Source: Acidobacteriota bacterium (lineage in GTDB: Bacteria; Acidobacteriota; Terriglobia; Terriglobales; Acidobacteriaceae). Taken from it: DNA of 64,000 nucleotides. The stretch is from the NCBI GenBank assembly GCA_013285705.1, contig JABDHA010000001.1, forward strand, positions 1 through 64,000. The letters run 5' to 3'. A program made the position numbers and the translations under genes. The notes below the pieces were generated by a model. That model was not told the DNA's origin. It did no database searches and saw only the letters and a program-made list of their open reading frames with translations. Of this stretch, positions 15,151-23,494 are shown in pieces; the first letter of the stretch is position 1, and the number at the start of each line of letters is the position of its first letter.

Positions 15151-18039
15151 GTGCCTATTTTTCCCGCAATGCGAGAGAGCGTAAGCTCTCCAATCAAAAC
15201 AAGCCAGAATGCGAGCCGCAAGTTTCGCCGCACGCTGAAGCCGTTGGCCTTCGTTCTTCTTTGCTTCACCGTCTTTTCGGCATGGGCACAGCAGCAGACG
15301 ATCACCCAGATTCGCGTCATCGGCAACCGCCGTATCCCCAAGGAGACGATTGTCGCCCGCCTTTTCAGTCATGAAGGCGAGACCTTCGACCCGACGACGG
15401 TCGAACGCGACTTCAACTCCCTTTGGAACACCGGATACTTCGAAGACGTCCGCATCGAGCGCGAAGAGAACCCCAAGGGCGGCATCATTCTCGACATCTA
15501 CGTCCGCGAGAAGGCCACGATCCGCGAAATCAATTACAAGGGCCTGAATTCCGTCACGCAGTCCGATGTGCTCGACCGCCTGAAGAAGGAAAAGGTCGGC
15601 TTCTCCGTCGAGAGCCAGTACGATGCCACCCGCATCGCCCGTGTCGAGACGGTGCTCAAAGAGCTTCTTTCCGAGCACGGCCACCAGTTTGCGACCATCA
15701 AGGCTGACGTAAAGACGATCCCGCCCGCTTCCGTGCAGGTGAACTTCCTCATCAAGGAAGGTCCCACGGTCAAGGTCGGCAACATCAGCTTTACCGGCAA
15801 CCAGCACCTCAGCTCGCGCCAGCTTCGCTTTGCGATGAAGAACCTGCGGCCGATCGGCATTCCGCACTCCATCATCTTTGAGAACCTCTTCGCCAGGACC
15901 TACGACGAGAGCAAGCTTGAAGAAGATGGCGAGCGCGTCCGTCAGGCGTATCGCGACAAGGGCTACTTCCGCGCCTCTACGGGTGACCCGCAGAAGCGGA
16001 TTCGCAACGAGAGCGGGTTGTCGATCCTCACCTTCCGGCCGCGCAAGGGGAAGCGCATCGATATCCGTATCCCCGTCGAGGAAGGGGCTCGCTACCGCCT
16101 GGGCAATATTACCTTCAGAGGCAACAAGGCAGTGCCTGACGCCAACCTTAGGGCGCTTCGTGCGCAGTTCCCGTTGAAGGATGGCGACTGGTTCAACTTC
16201 ACCGCCTTTGGCAAAGGCCTGCAGAACCTGCAGAAGGCATACGGCCAGCTCGGGTATATCAACTTCTCCGCATCGCCGGTACCGACCATCGACGACAGCA
16301 AGCAGACCGTCTCCTTCGTTGTCGATCTTGAAGAAGGCAAGCCGTTCTATGTCTCCCGGATCGAGTTCCAGGGCAACACCGTCACCCGCGACTTCGTCAT
16401 TCGCCGCGAGCTCGCCCTCGAAGAAGGCCAGATCTACAACAGCCACCTCTGGGAGCTGAGCATCCTGCGTCTCAATCAGCTCGACTATTTCGATCCATTG
16501 AAGGTCGACCAGGACTCCGAAACGCACCAGAACCCTGAAGCGGGCACCGTCGACCTGCTTCTCAAAGTGCATGAGAAGGGCAAGAACTCCATCGGCCTGA
16601 ACGGCGGCGTCAGCGGCCAGTCCGGCGCCTTCCTGGGCCTCAACTACCAGACCAACAACTTCCTTGGCCTGGGCGAAACGCTCAGCGTGCAGGCCAGCGC
16701 CGGCAACCTGTCGCGCAACCTGCTCTTCGGATTCAATGAGCCGTATCTGCGCAACAAGCCGATCAGCCTCGGCTTCCAGGTCTTCTCGCAGAAGACCGAC
16801 TACAACTCCGCCAAGGCCTACAACGTCACCGGCGCGGACGCGAATACCTCGGCTGCCGTCACTTCACTGACGCAGAACTACAACCAGTCCACGACCGGCC
16901 TCACGGTGTCCGGAGCCTACCCGATCCGGCACTCCTTCAAGCGCATCGGCATCACGTACTCGCTCAATCGTTCGTCGGTCACGGCCTTCAGCCAAGCCTC
17001 GCAAAACCTCTTCCAGACGCTCGCCTTCCGCAGCGGCATCCAGGGCCAGAACTCGCTGGACGGCATCATCAGCAGCATGATCTCGCTCAGCTACTCCTGG
17101 AACAAGCTCGATTCCAGTTACATGCCGCGTAGCGGTTCATCGTTCTCCTCCGCGTTGCAGCTCGCCGGGCTTTGGGGCAACGTCCGCTACTTTGAGCCGG
17201 TCATCGAATACAAGCAGTTCCGCCCCATCAAGTGGTTCCGCTTGAACAATGAAGGCCGCAACGTGATCGGCTACCGCGTCCAGGCACAATACATTCAGGG
17301 CATCAGCGGCGATGTCGCTCCGCCTTTCAACCGCTTTTACGGCGGCGGCGAGAGCGAAATCCGCGGCTTCGACCTGCGCACGGCTACGCCGTACGGGTTT
17401 GTTCCGACGAAGGTGCTCTTCAACCTCACCAACCCGGATGGAGTCTGCGTTCCGCGCGACCCGACCAATCCGCAGACCAACCAGTGCGTGCAGGTGCCCC
17501 TCCCCGTATATGGCATTGGCCCCATCGGTGGCGATACGCAGATCACCGGCAACGTCGAGTACCGTATCCCGCTCGTGGGCCGTACGGCAGCGCTTGAATT
17601 CTTCGACGACTTCGGCATGAACATGGCCTTGAACGAAGGACAGCTGAAACAGAGCCCGCAAGGCTTCGACAGTTTGAATTCGCCCCTCTATGGCTGCCCG
17701 AATTATGTCAACGGCGCCTGCGTCGGCGGTCAACAGATTCAGTTCGACCGCTTTATTCGGCCCATCTCAGGTACGAATTATGTGCCGCGCATGTCCCTGG
17801 GCGCGCAGATTTCGGTCATGATGCCGATCATCAACGCTCCATTCCGCATCTACTACGCCTACAACCCGTTACGGCTGTTTGACACCTTCAACGGTAAGAA
17901 TCTGATCACCCGCAGCATGTTCCCCGCTGGCGGTGCAGGCGATTACAGCTATGCACAGTCACAACAGCTGTACGGCTCTCTCTACGATCTCCGCGAGCCG
18001 GACAAAACCTTCCGCCTGACGGTCAGCACCACGTTCTAA
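15151..18039 (+). CDS. bamA: Outer membrane protein assembly factor BamA
   Basis: BamA inserts beta-barrel proteins into the outer membrane. A signal peptide ends at FSAWAQ, followed by five POTRA repeats (starting TITQIRVIGNRRIPKETI, with later repeats near VGNISFTGNQHLSSRQL, YRLGNITFRGNKAVPDANL and VSRIEFQGNTVTRDFV), then a C-terminal barrel from about residue 480. The lid-lock loop motif appears as IRGF (SEIRGFDLRTATP) instead of VRGF. The protein ends in a barrel-type strand (KTFRLTVSTTF) with terminal Phe. At ~960 residues it is longer than E. coli BamA because of inserted loops. The start is GTG 15151 or ATG 15169; the promoter excludes earlier starts. It is single-gene, followed by a terminator. 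Confidence 0.95.
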   Translation: MPIFPAMRESVSSPIKTSQNASRKFRRTLKPLAFVLLCFTVFSAWAQQQTITQIRVIGNRRIPKETIVARLFSHEGETFDPTTVERDFNSLWNTGYFEDVRIEREENPKGGIILDIYVREKATIREINYKGLNSVTQSDVLDRLKKEKVGFSVESQYDATRIARVETVLKELLSEHGHQFATIKADVKTIPPASVQVNFLIKEGPTVKVGNISFTGNQHLSSRQLRFAMKNLRPIGIPHSIIFENLFARTYDESKLEEDGERVRQAYRDKGYFRASTGDPQKRIRNESGLSILTFRPRKGKRIDIRIPVEEGARYRLGNITFRGNKAVPDANLRALRAQFPLKDGDWFNFTAFGKGLQNLQKAYGQLGYINFSASPVPTIDDSKQTVSFVVDLEEGKPFYVSRIEFQGNTVTRDFVIRRELALEEGQIYNSHLWELSILRLNQLDYFDPLKVDQDSETHQNPEAGTVDLLLKVHEKGKNSIGLNGGVSGQSGAFLGLNYQTNNFLGLGETLSVQASAGNLSRNLLFGFNEPYLRNKPISLGFQVFSQKTDYNSAKAYNVTGADANTSAAVTSLTQNYNQSTTGLTVSGAYPIRHSFKRIGITYSLNRSSVTAFSQASQNLFQTLAFRSGIQGQNSLDGIISSMISLSYSWNKLDSSYMPRSGSSFSSALQLAGLWGNVRYFEPVIEYKQFRPIKWFRLNNEGRNVIGYRVQAQYIQGISGDVAPPFNRFYGGGESEIRGFDLRTATPYGFVPTKVLFNLTNPDGVCVPRDPTNPQTNQCVQVPLPVYGIGPIGGDTQITGNVEYRIPLVGRTAALEFFDDFGMNMALNEGQLKQSPQGFDSLNSPLYGCPNYVNGACVGGQQIQFDRFIRPISGTNYVPRMSLGAQISVMMPIINAPFRIYYAYNPLRLFDTFNGKNLITRSMFPAGGAGDYSYAQSQQLYGSLYDLREPDKTFRLTVSTTF

Positions 18040-18068
18040 CCGCATCGGGTTCTAACCGCACCAGAACG

Positions 18069-18104
18069 AAAGCCGTCCTCACTGAGAGGACGGCTTTTTT
18101 CTTT
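18069..18104 (+). terminator. Rho-independent terminator of bamA
   Basis: AAGCCGTCCTC pairs with GAGGACGGCTT around a short loop, followed by a T run. It lies 30 bp after the bamA stop codon. Confidence 0.9.
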
Positions 18105-18154
18105 ATGGAATCGATGCCGTGAGCTTTCCAGGGACTAGCCTTAAAGAAGGCGCT

Positions 18155-18793
18155 CTAAATCGTCCGCACCGAACAGGCTGCCAGATACGCGCAGGCTAGC
18201 AAAACGAGTTCATCGCGCAGAGCGGCGAACTGCTTCTCCGGAGCATCACTTTCGAGCAGTCTCCGGCTGACCCCTGCCATCGCACCCTGCAGCATCGAAG
18301 CCACAAGCTGCGGGTCTTTCGTCATGGGCTCACGAGAGCTCGCCAGCATTGCGGCGATGGCTCCGTTCGATCGCACTGCCATCTGCTGCACAATTCTCAC
18401 TCCATCCACATCTGAGCTGACGGAGTAAAGCGCGATGCTGGTCTTCACATCCCGCATTTTCGCAGCAAGAAATGCGTGAATGAGCGCCGTCGCCATCTCT
18501 GCAAGTGTGCGCCCTCTCTGTTCCAGGCAGATGCGCTCTACAGCCTCCGTCACTTCGTCCATGTGACGCATCAAAGCGGCCTGTAACAGCGAGCTCTTAT
18601 TGGGAAAGTATTGATACAGCGTTCCGACAGAGACACCGGCTCGCATAGCCACCCTTGTGGTGGTGAGCTGTTCCTTTCCTGACTTCAGCAAAACCTGAAT
18701 GGTCGCTTTCAAAATCGCGTCTACGCTGACGGCCGAACGCGCCTGAACAGGCAATTTACGCGGCTCTAAGGATGCTCGTGAAGGCTGCGGCAA
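18155..18793 (-). CDS. TetR family transcriptional regulator
   Basis: The 212-residue protein has an N-terminal TetR DNA-binding domain (AILKATIQVLLKSGKEQLTT, then TRVAMRAGVSVGTLYQYFPNK) and a helical ligand-binding domain. The likely start codon is TTG at 18793, since AGGAG lies exactly 7 bases upstream on the minus strand; no ATG is available ahead of the HTH. It is divergent from the aldo-keto reductase gene 63 bp away, the usual arrangement for a TetR repressor of its neighbour, so regulation of that gene is inferred. The inducer is unknown. Confidence 0.9.
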   Translation of the reverse strand: MPQPSRASLEPRKLPVQARSAVSVDAILKATIQVLLKSGKEQLTTTRVAMRAGVSVGTLYQYFPNKSSLLQAALMRHMDEVTEAVERICLEQRGRTLAEMATALIHAFLAAKMRDVKTSIALYSVSSDVDGVRIVQQMAVRSNGAIAAMLASSREPMTKDPQLVASMLQGAMAGVSRRLLESDAPEKQFAALRDELVLLACAYLAACSVRTI

Positions 18794-18856
18794 ATGCGAA
18801 CTCCTAACCTGAAGCTTTCTTCATCTAAACACCAGTCTCCCTCGAAAGGAAAACAA

Positions 18857-19741
18857 ATGGCATTCGAAAACAAGCTTGGCGGCAATTTCACGCTTCCCGG
18901 TACGTCCATGACCTTGAACCGCGTGGGCTATGGCGCCATGCAGCTCGCCGGCCCGCAGGTGTGGGGACCTCCGCGCGATGCCGAGGAGGCAATCGCCGTC
19001 CTGCGCGAAGTAGTTGCGGCGGGGGTCAACCACATCGATACCAGCGATTTCTATGGCCCGCATGTCACCAATCAGATCATCAAACAGGCTCTCCATCCTT
19101 ATCCCGAGGGTCTGGTCATTGTCACCAAAATCGGCGCTCGACGCGGCGAGGACAAGTCGTGGCTCCACGCGCTTTCGCGCCAGGAAATCACCGATGGCGT
19201 ACACGACAACTTGCGCAACCTGGGCCTGAATGCTCTCGATGTCGTCAATCTTCGCGTGGGAGGAGTCATGGGGCCCTCGGAAGGTTCAATCGAGGAGCCT
19301 TTGACTGTGCTAGCCGAACTGAAGCGGCAGGGGCTGATTCGTCACATCGGCCTGAGTAACGTCACACCCTGGCAGTTAGCGGAGGCGCAGAAGATTACCG
19401 AGATCGTCTGCATCCAGAACCTGTACAACGTGGCACATCGAAAGGACGACAGCTTTATCGACGACCTGGCGGCGCAGGGGATTGCCTATGTGCCTTTCTT
19501 TCCACTGGGAGGATTCACTCCACTGCAATCCTCAGCGCTCGACACAGTGGCAGCATCGTTGCAGGCTACGCCCATGCAGGTGGCGCTTGCCTGGCTGCTG
19601 CAACGCTCTCCGAATATTCTTCTTATCCCCGGCACATCGTCACTTGGGCATCTTCGTGAGAATCTCGGGGTGGCTGAGTTCCAGCTACTCCCTGACATAG
19701 TCGCCGTTCTTGACTCCATCGGCCAAGTTCCCACACCGTAG
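18857..19741 (+). CDS. Aldo/keto reductase
   Basis: The 294-residue product is a cytoplasmic NADPH-dependent TIM-barrel reductase. The ATG at 18857 has AAAGGA upstream. Visible family motifs are VGYGAMQLAG, HIDTSDFYGP (catalytic Asp and Tyr), IVTKIG (catalytic Lys), IRHIGLSNV and the NADP-binding ILLIPGTSS near the C-terminus. At the position of the family's catalytic His ('xxxH' after the DVVxL strand) it reads DVVNLRVGG, lacking His, as in the pyridoxal-reductase-like subgroup. The divergent TetR gene suggests inducible expression. The carbonyl substrate is unknown. Confidence 0.92.
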   Translation: MAFENKLGGNFTLPGTSMTLNRVGYGAMQLAGPQVWGPPRDAEEAIAVLREVVAAGVNHIDTSDFYGPHVTNQIIKQALHPYPEGLVIVTKIGARRGEDKSWLHALSRQEITDGVHDNLRNLGLNALDVVNLRVGGVMGPSEGSIEEPLTVLAELKRQGLIRHIGLSNVTPWQLAEAQKITEIVCIQNLYNVAHRKDDSFIDDLAAQGIAYVPFFPLGGFTPLQSSALDTVAASLQATPMQVALAWLLQRSPNILLIPGTSSLGHLRENLGVAEFQLLPDIVAVLDSIGQVPTP

Positions 19742-19841
19742 GCCTTGACACGCGTTCCTAAGCTTCACAAAGTATGACGTTTAGCGAAGAAATGCTCGGC
19801 AGATCATTCCTACTGAACTTCTTATCTTGAGAAAAAGAGCA

Positions 19842-19877
19842 GAAAAGCCCGCGGATTCGTGGGCTTTTCTTTTGCGA
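19842..19877 (+). terminator. Rho-independent terminator of the aldo/keto reductase gene
   Basis: AAAAGCCCGCG and CGTGGGCTTTT form a stem with a short ATT-containing loop, followed by TCTTTTG. It lies about 100 bp past the stop codon at 19741. Confidence 0.8.
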
Positions 19878-19904
19878 GAAACGAGCACTTCCCCTAGACA
19901 AAGT

Positions 19905-19933
19905 TTGACCTTGCTCATCGGCCCACCTATAAT
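19905..19933 (+). promoter_or_regulatory. Strong sigma-70 promoter of ompH
   Basis: TTGACC (19905-19910) and consensus TATAAT (19928-19933) are separated by the optimal 17 bp. Transcription should start near 19940, leaving a leader of about 170 nt before the ompH ATG at 20110. That leader contains a perfect hairpin GGAAGCG/CGCTTCC (20038-20057). Confidence 0.8.
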
Positions 19934-20109
19934 TCGCTTGAGTTCCTGAGAATGTCCTCTGTCCGTGTTTCTGCTTGCATTTCTGGTTTTTCCAGCCGGG
20001 AAGTAGCCTCCACGAAGCGCATCAGACGGGAAAGCCAGGAAGCGAAAGTGCGCTTCCGCACAGAAATGCGGGCGACCTCACCCAAGAACCGAAGGAGTTT
20101 CTGATTTCC

Positions 20110-20796
20110 ATGAAGCGTTCGTTAACACTCGTTTGCATGCTCGCGTCCGGGCTCGGCGTCAGCGCCCTCGCCCAGGCCGGCAGCGCCGCCACCACTGATC
20201 CGGCGCCCACTGCGCCGGCGACCACCGCGGCTGCTCCTGCAGGCGTGACCAAAATTGCCGTCATCATGTTTCAGCCGGCTGTCATGCAGACCAACGAAGG
20301 TCAGCGGAACTTTGCCGATCTGCAGAAGAAGTACGAGCCGAAGCGGGTTCAGCTCAAGGCCCAGAGCGACGAGATCGAGTCGCTCAAGAAGGGCCTGCAG
20401 ACTTCGGGTGCTAACCTGAGCGATGCCGAGCGTCAGAACCGCCTGAAAGCCATCGATGACAAGGAAAAATCCTTCCAGCGTACGGGCGAAGATACACAGA
20501 ACGACTTCCAGCAGGATCTGCAGCAGACCTATACCCAGCTTGCCGAGAAGGTCTTCGGCGTCCTGCAGAGCTATGCGCAGCAGAACGGCTACACGCTTGT
20601 AATCGACGGCAGCACGCAGCAGAGCCCGGTTCTCTGGGCGAACCAGGGAACGGATATTTCCGCTGCAGTGATCCAGGCCTACAACGCGAAATCGGGTGTT
20701 CCCGCTCCGGCAGGTGCCGCAGCCGGCGCGCCTTCGGCTCCAACACCACGGGCAACCACTCCCCGTCCGGGTGCTGGTGCCGCTCCCAAGCAGTAA
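20110..20796 (+). CDS. OmpH/Skp family periplasmic chaperone
   Basis: The start at 20110 gives a standard signal peptide (MKRSLTLVCMLASGLGVSALAQA), with AAGGAG upstream, and avoids the long untypical N-terminus of the full frame. After an Ala/Thr/Pro linker, the OmpH domain begins at TKIAVIMFQPAVMQTNEGQR and contains the long charged coiled-coil arms (EPKRVQLKAQSDEIESLKKG...). It ends with YTLVIDGS and ISAAVIQAYN typical of the family. Skp holds unfolded outer-membrane proteins in the periplasm on their way to BamA. It is separated from bamA by the TetR/AKR pair and has its own promoter and terminator. The C-terminus is Pro/Ala rich. Confidence 0.9.
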   Translation: MKRSLTLVCMLASGLGVSALAQAGSAATTDPAPTAPATTAAAPAGVTKIAVIMFQPAVMQTNEGQRNFADLQKKYEPKRVQLKAQSDEIESLKKGLQTSGANLSDAERQNRLKAIDDKEKSFQRTGEDTQNDFQQDLQQTYTQLAEKVFGVLQSYAQQNGYTLVIDGSTQQSPVLWANQGTDISAAVIQAYNAKSGVPAPAGAAAGAPSAPTPRATTPRPGAGAAPKQ

Positions 20797-20812
20797 TCCA
20801 GCTTCTTCCGCA

Positions 20813-20849
20813 CAAACAAAAGACCCCGAAATTCGGGGTCTTTTGTTTG
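20813..20849. terminator. Perfect 18-bp palindromic terminator after ompH
   Basis: Arms 20813-20830 and 20832-20849 are exact reverse complements around one base, with A-rich left and T-rich right ends, so it can work in both directions. No other gene ends between it and lepA; lepA (minus) ends 286 bp further right, and the sequence between 20850 and 21135 has no recognisable feature. Confidence 0.88.
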
Positions 20850-21135
20850 CCTTGATCCACCTTGAAAACTGTCCCAAAATAGGGCCTCAGTCTGTGGAAA
20901 AAAATGTGGAAGAAATTGCCGCTCCAAAACGGAACTCCTTGAAAAAATAGTGAATCCTGAGCAGTAACCAAAAACAGGGCGGGCAACCTCTTTATTTTCA
21001 ATAGAGAATTGTTACGAAAGTACCGTGACCCTTTACCGGGTAACCGTGCGCCAATTCGCGAGCTCGCATTTGCACTTTCCACAGGTCAGATTAAAGGAGC
21101 GTGACTCTGCAAGCCGCGAGTGATGAGGAAGATAG

Positions 21136-22947
21136 CTATCGGCTGCTATCGTCCCCCAATTTGAGCACGGCCAGGAACGCCTCTTGCGGGATGTCCACTT
21201 TCCCGACCCGCTTCATGCGCTTCTTGCCTTCTTTCTGTTTTTCCAGCAACTTGCGCTTGCGGGAGATATCCCCCCCGTAGCACTTGGCGATCACGTTTTT
21301 GCGCAGGGCTGTCACCGTTTCACGGGCGACAATCTTCGATCCAATCGCAGCCTGAATGGCCACTTCAAACTGTTGACGGGGAATCAGTTCGCGCATCTTC
21401 GAAACCAGCGCCTTGCCCCGCTCATAGGCAAATTCGCGGTGCACGATGATGGAGAGCGCGTCCACCGGTTCGCCCGAGACGAGAATATCCATCTTCACCA
21501 TGGGCGAATCCCAGGTTCCGGCAAGGTGGTAGTCAAGCGAGGCATAGCCGCGTGATACCGACTTGAGCCGGTCGTAAAAATCGAGCACGATCTCGTTCAA
21601 CGGGAGCTCGTAGGTCAGCATCACCCGCGTCGGCGAGACGTATTCGAAATTCTTCTGCCGCCCGCGCTTCTCTTCGACCAGCTTCAGAATTCCGCCGACA
21701 TATTCTTCGTTCGTGAGAATGGTCGCCGTGATGATCGGCTCTTCGATCTTCTCGATTTCGCTCGGATCGGGCCAGCGCGACGGGTTATCGACTTCGAGCG
21801 TTGATCCGTCAGTCGTGGTGATCTTGTAACGCACACCGGGAGCGGTCGTGATCAGGTCGAGGTCGTATTCGCGCTCCAGCCGCTCCTGGATGATCTCCAT
21901 GTGCAACAGGCCGAGGAAACCGCAGCGAAAGCCAAACCCCAGCGCGACTGAACTTTCCGGCTCGAAGAAAAAGGACGAGTCATTCAGACGTAATTTCTCG
22001 AGCGCATCGCGCAGCAGAGTGTGCTCATGCGAGTCGACCGTATAGAGTCCGGCGAAGACCATCGACTTGATGTCTTCAAAGCCTGGTAGCGCCGCATCCG
22101 CAGGGCGACGGTCTTCGGTGACCGTATCGCCGATCTTTGTATCTGCCACATTCTTGATCGTTGCCGAAAAGACTCCAACCTCTCCCGCGGTAAGCGATTC
22201 GATCTCGACTGCCTTTGGTGTCATCACCGCAAGCGATTCCACATCGAAGACCTTGCCATTTGACATCAGGCGGATCTTCATCCCTTTGCTCAGCGTGCCG
22301 TGGATGATGCGTGCCAGCACGATGACGCCGCGATAGGCGTCGAACCATGAATCGAAGATCAGGGCCTGCAATGGCGCATGCGGGTCGCCCGCCGGCGGCG
22401 GCAGCCGGTTTACGATGGCTTCCAGAATGTCAGGCACGCCCTGACCCGTCTTGGCGCTCACGGGGATCGCGTCCGTTGCATCGAGGCCCACGGCCTGCTC
22501 GATCATCTCCTGCGTGCGCAGAATGTCAGCGCTGGGCAGGTCAATCTTGTTGATGACGGGAATGACTTCCAGGCCATGGCTGATGGCGAGAAACGCATTC
22601 GCCAGCGTCTGCGCCTCTACGCCCTGCGAGGCATCGACTACCAGCAGCGCGCCTTCGCACGAGGCGAGCGAGCGCGACACTTCGTAAGAAAAATCGACGT
22701 GACCAGGGGTATCGATCAGGTTCAGCTGATAGGTCTGCCCGTCTTTAGCCGGATACATCATGCGCACCGAATGCGCCTTGATGGTGATGCCGCGCTCGCG
22801 CTCGAGGTCCATGGCGTCGAGCACCTGCGCCTGCATCTCGCGTGCGGTGAGAGAGCCGGTCAGCTCCAGCAGTCGGTCAGAAAGCGTGGACTTGCCATGA
22901 TCGATATGCGCGATAATCGCGAAATTGCGGATGAGCTTGTTGTCCAT
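21136..22947 (-). CDS. lepA: Elongation factor 4 (LepA), back-translocating GTPase
   Basis: The 603-residue protein has the translation GTPase motifs: G1 AHIDHGKST (residues 12-20), G3 DTPGHVDF, G4 NKIDLP and a switch region, then EF-G-like domains II, III and V. It ends in the LepA-specific C-terminal domain, with a terminal [26 protein letters not shown]. Length is normal for the family (about 600). LepA acts on ribosomes and helps biogenesis or stalled translocation. It is monocistronic; the next gene upstream is divergent. Confidence 0.97.
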   Translation of the reverse strand: MDNKLIRNFAIIAHIDHGKSTLSDRLLELTGSLTAREMQAQVLDAMDLERERGITIKAHSVRMMYPAKDGQTYQLNLIDTPGHVDFSYEVSRSLASCEGALLVVDASQGVEAQTLANAFLAISHGLEVIPVINKIDLPSADILRTQEMIEQAVGLDATDAIPVSAKTGQGVPDILEAIVNRLPPPAGDPHAPLQALIFDSWFDAYRGVIVLARIIHGTLSKGMKIRLMSNGKVFDVESLAVMTPKAVEIESLTAGEVGVFSATIKNVADTKIGDTVTEDRRPADAALPGFEDIKSMVFAGLYTVDSHEHTLLRDALEKLRLNDSSFFFEPESSVALGFGFRCGFLGLLHMEIIQERLEREYDLDLITTAPGVRYKITTTDGSTLEVDNPSRWPDPSEIEKIEEPIITATILTNEEYVGGILKLVEEKRGRQKNFEYVSPTRVMLTYELPLNEIVLDFYDRLKSVSRGYASLDYHLAGTWDSPMVKMDILVSGEPVDALSIIVHREFAYERGKALVSKMRELIPRQQFEVAIQAAIGSKIVARETVTALRKNVIAKCYGGDISRKRKLLEKQKEGKKRMKRVGKVDIPQEAFLAVLKLGDDSSR

Positions 22948-23156
22948 GAGAAAAAGCGCGAGGCGAAAGAGCCTGCATCCGAGGTATCGGAGGCGAAGAA
23001 ACTTCTCTAGCTCACGCCTTTATTATCGCATCCGCTTTCGCATCCCATACAATAAAGCAATAAATTCAGTGTCTCAGTTTGAAAGTGGGCGAGTAGCACG
23101 TTTGCGGGATGGCCGCAGTCCTACAGGCAAATGGGGAAACAGAGGAGCAAGGCTGA

Positions 23157-23390
23157 ATGCTAATTCATATTTTCAGAGGTCCTGGCCGCGTGTTCGGATG
23201 TACGACAGATGCGACGGGAGCCAACCTTCCTTCGCGATTTGCCCCCTGGAACAGCTTTAAGTCAATCGATCTGAGCAGAGATGGAGCGCCACAACCAGGA
23301 GTGAATGCGAACGAGTGTTTAGATGATATTGACAAGCATGGCTTTCATATCACCGACGCGCATGTTCGCATCACAGAGGATGTTCTCTGA
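23157..23390 (+). CDS. Small conserved-looking hypothetical protein, 77 aa
   Basis: The ATG at 23157 has AGAGGAG about 11 bases upstream. The 77-residue product (MLIHIFRGPGRVFGCTTDATG ... PWNSFKSIDLSRDG ... NECLDDIDKHGFHITDAHVRITEDVL) has the balanced composition of a folded protein: aromatic anchors, alternating polar/hydrophobic strands and a terminal helix. There is no signal peptide or membrane segment. No domain is recognised. It stands between divergent lepA and the transglycosylase gene, with 104 bp to the latter. Confidence 0.6.
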   Translation: MLIHIFRGPGRVFGCTTDATGANLPSRFAPWNSFKSIDLSRDGAPQPGVNANECLDDIDKHGFHITDAHVRITEDVL

Positions 23391-23494
23391 TTCCACCGTT
23401 GCTCAATCACCGGCGCAAGGATCATGATCAGGTATGGAGCCTGACTCGGAAATCGATCGCTTACGTTCAAACTGAAACGCTACCGTAAATCCGC

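Noticed and set aside
14875-16572. 565-residue open frame on the minus strand
   Set aside because: It is antisense to the bamA POTRA region, which has clear repeats; high-GC shadow.
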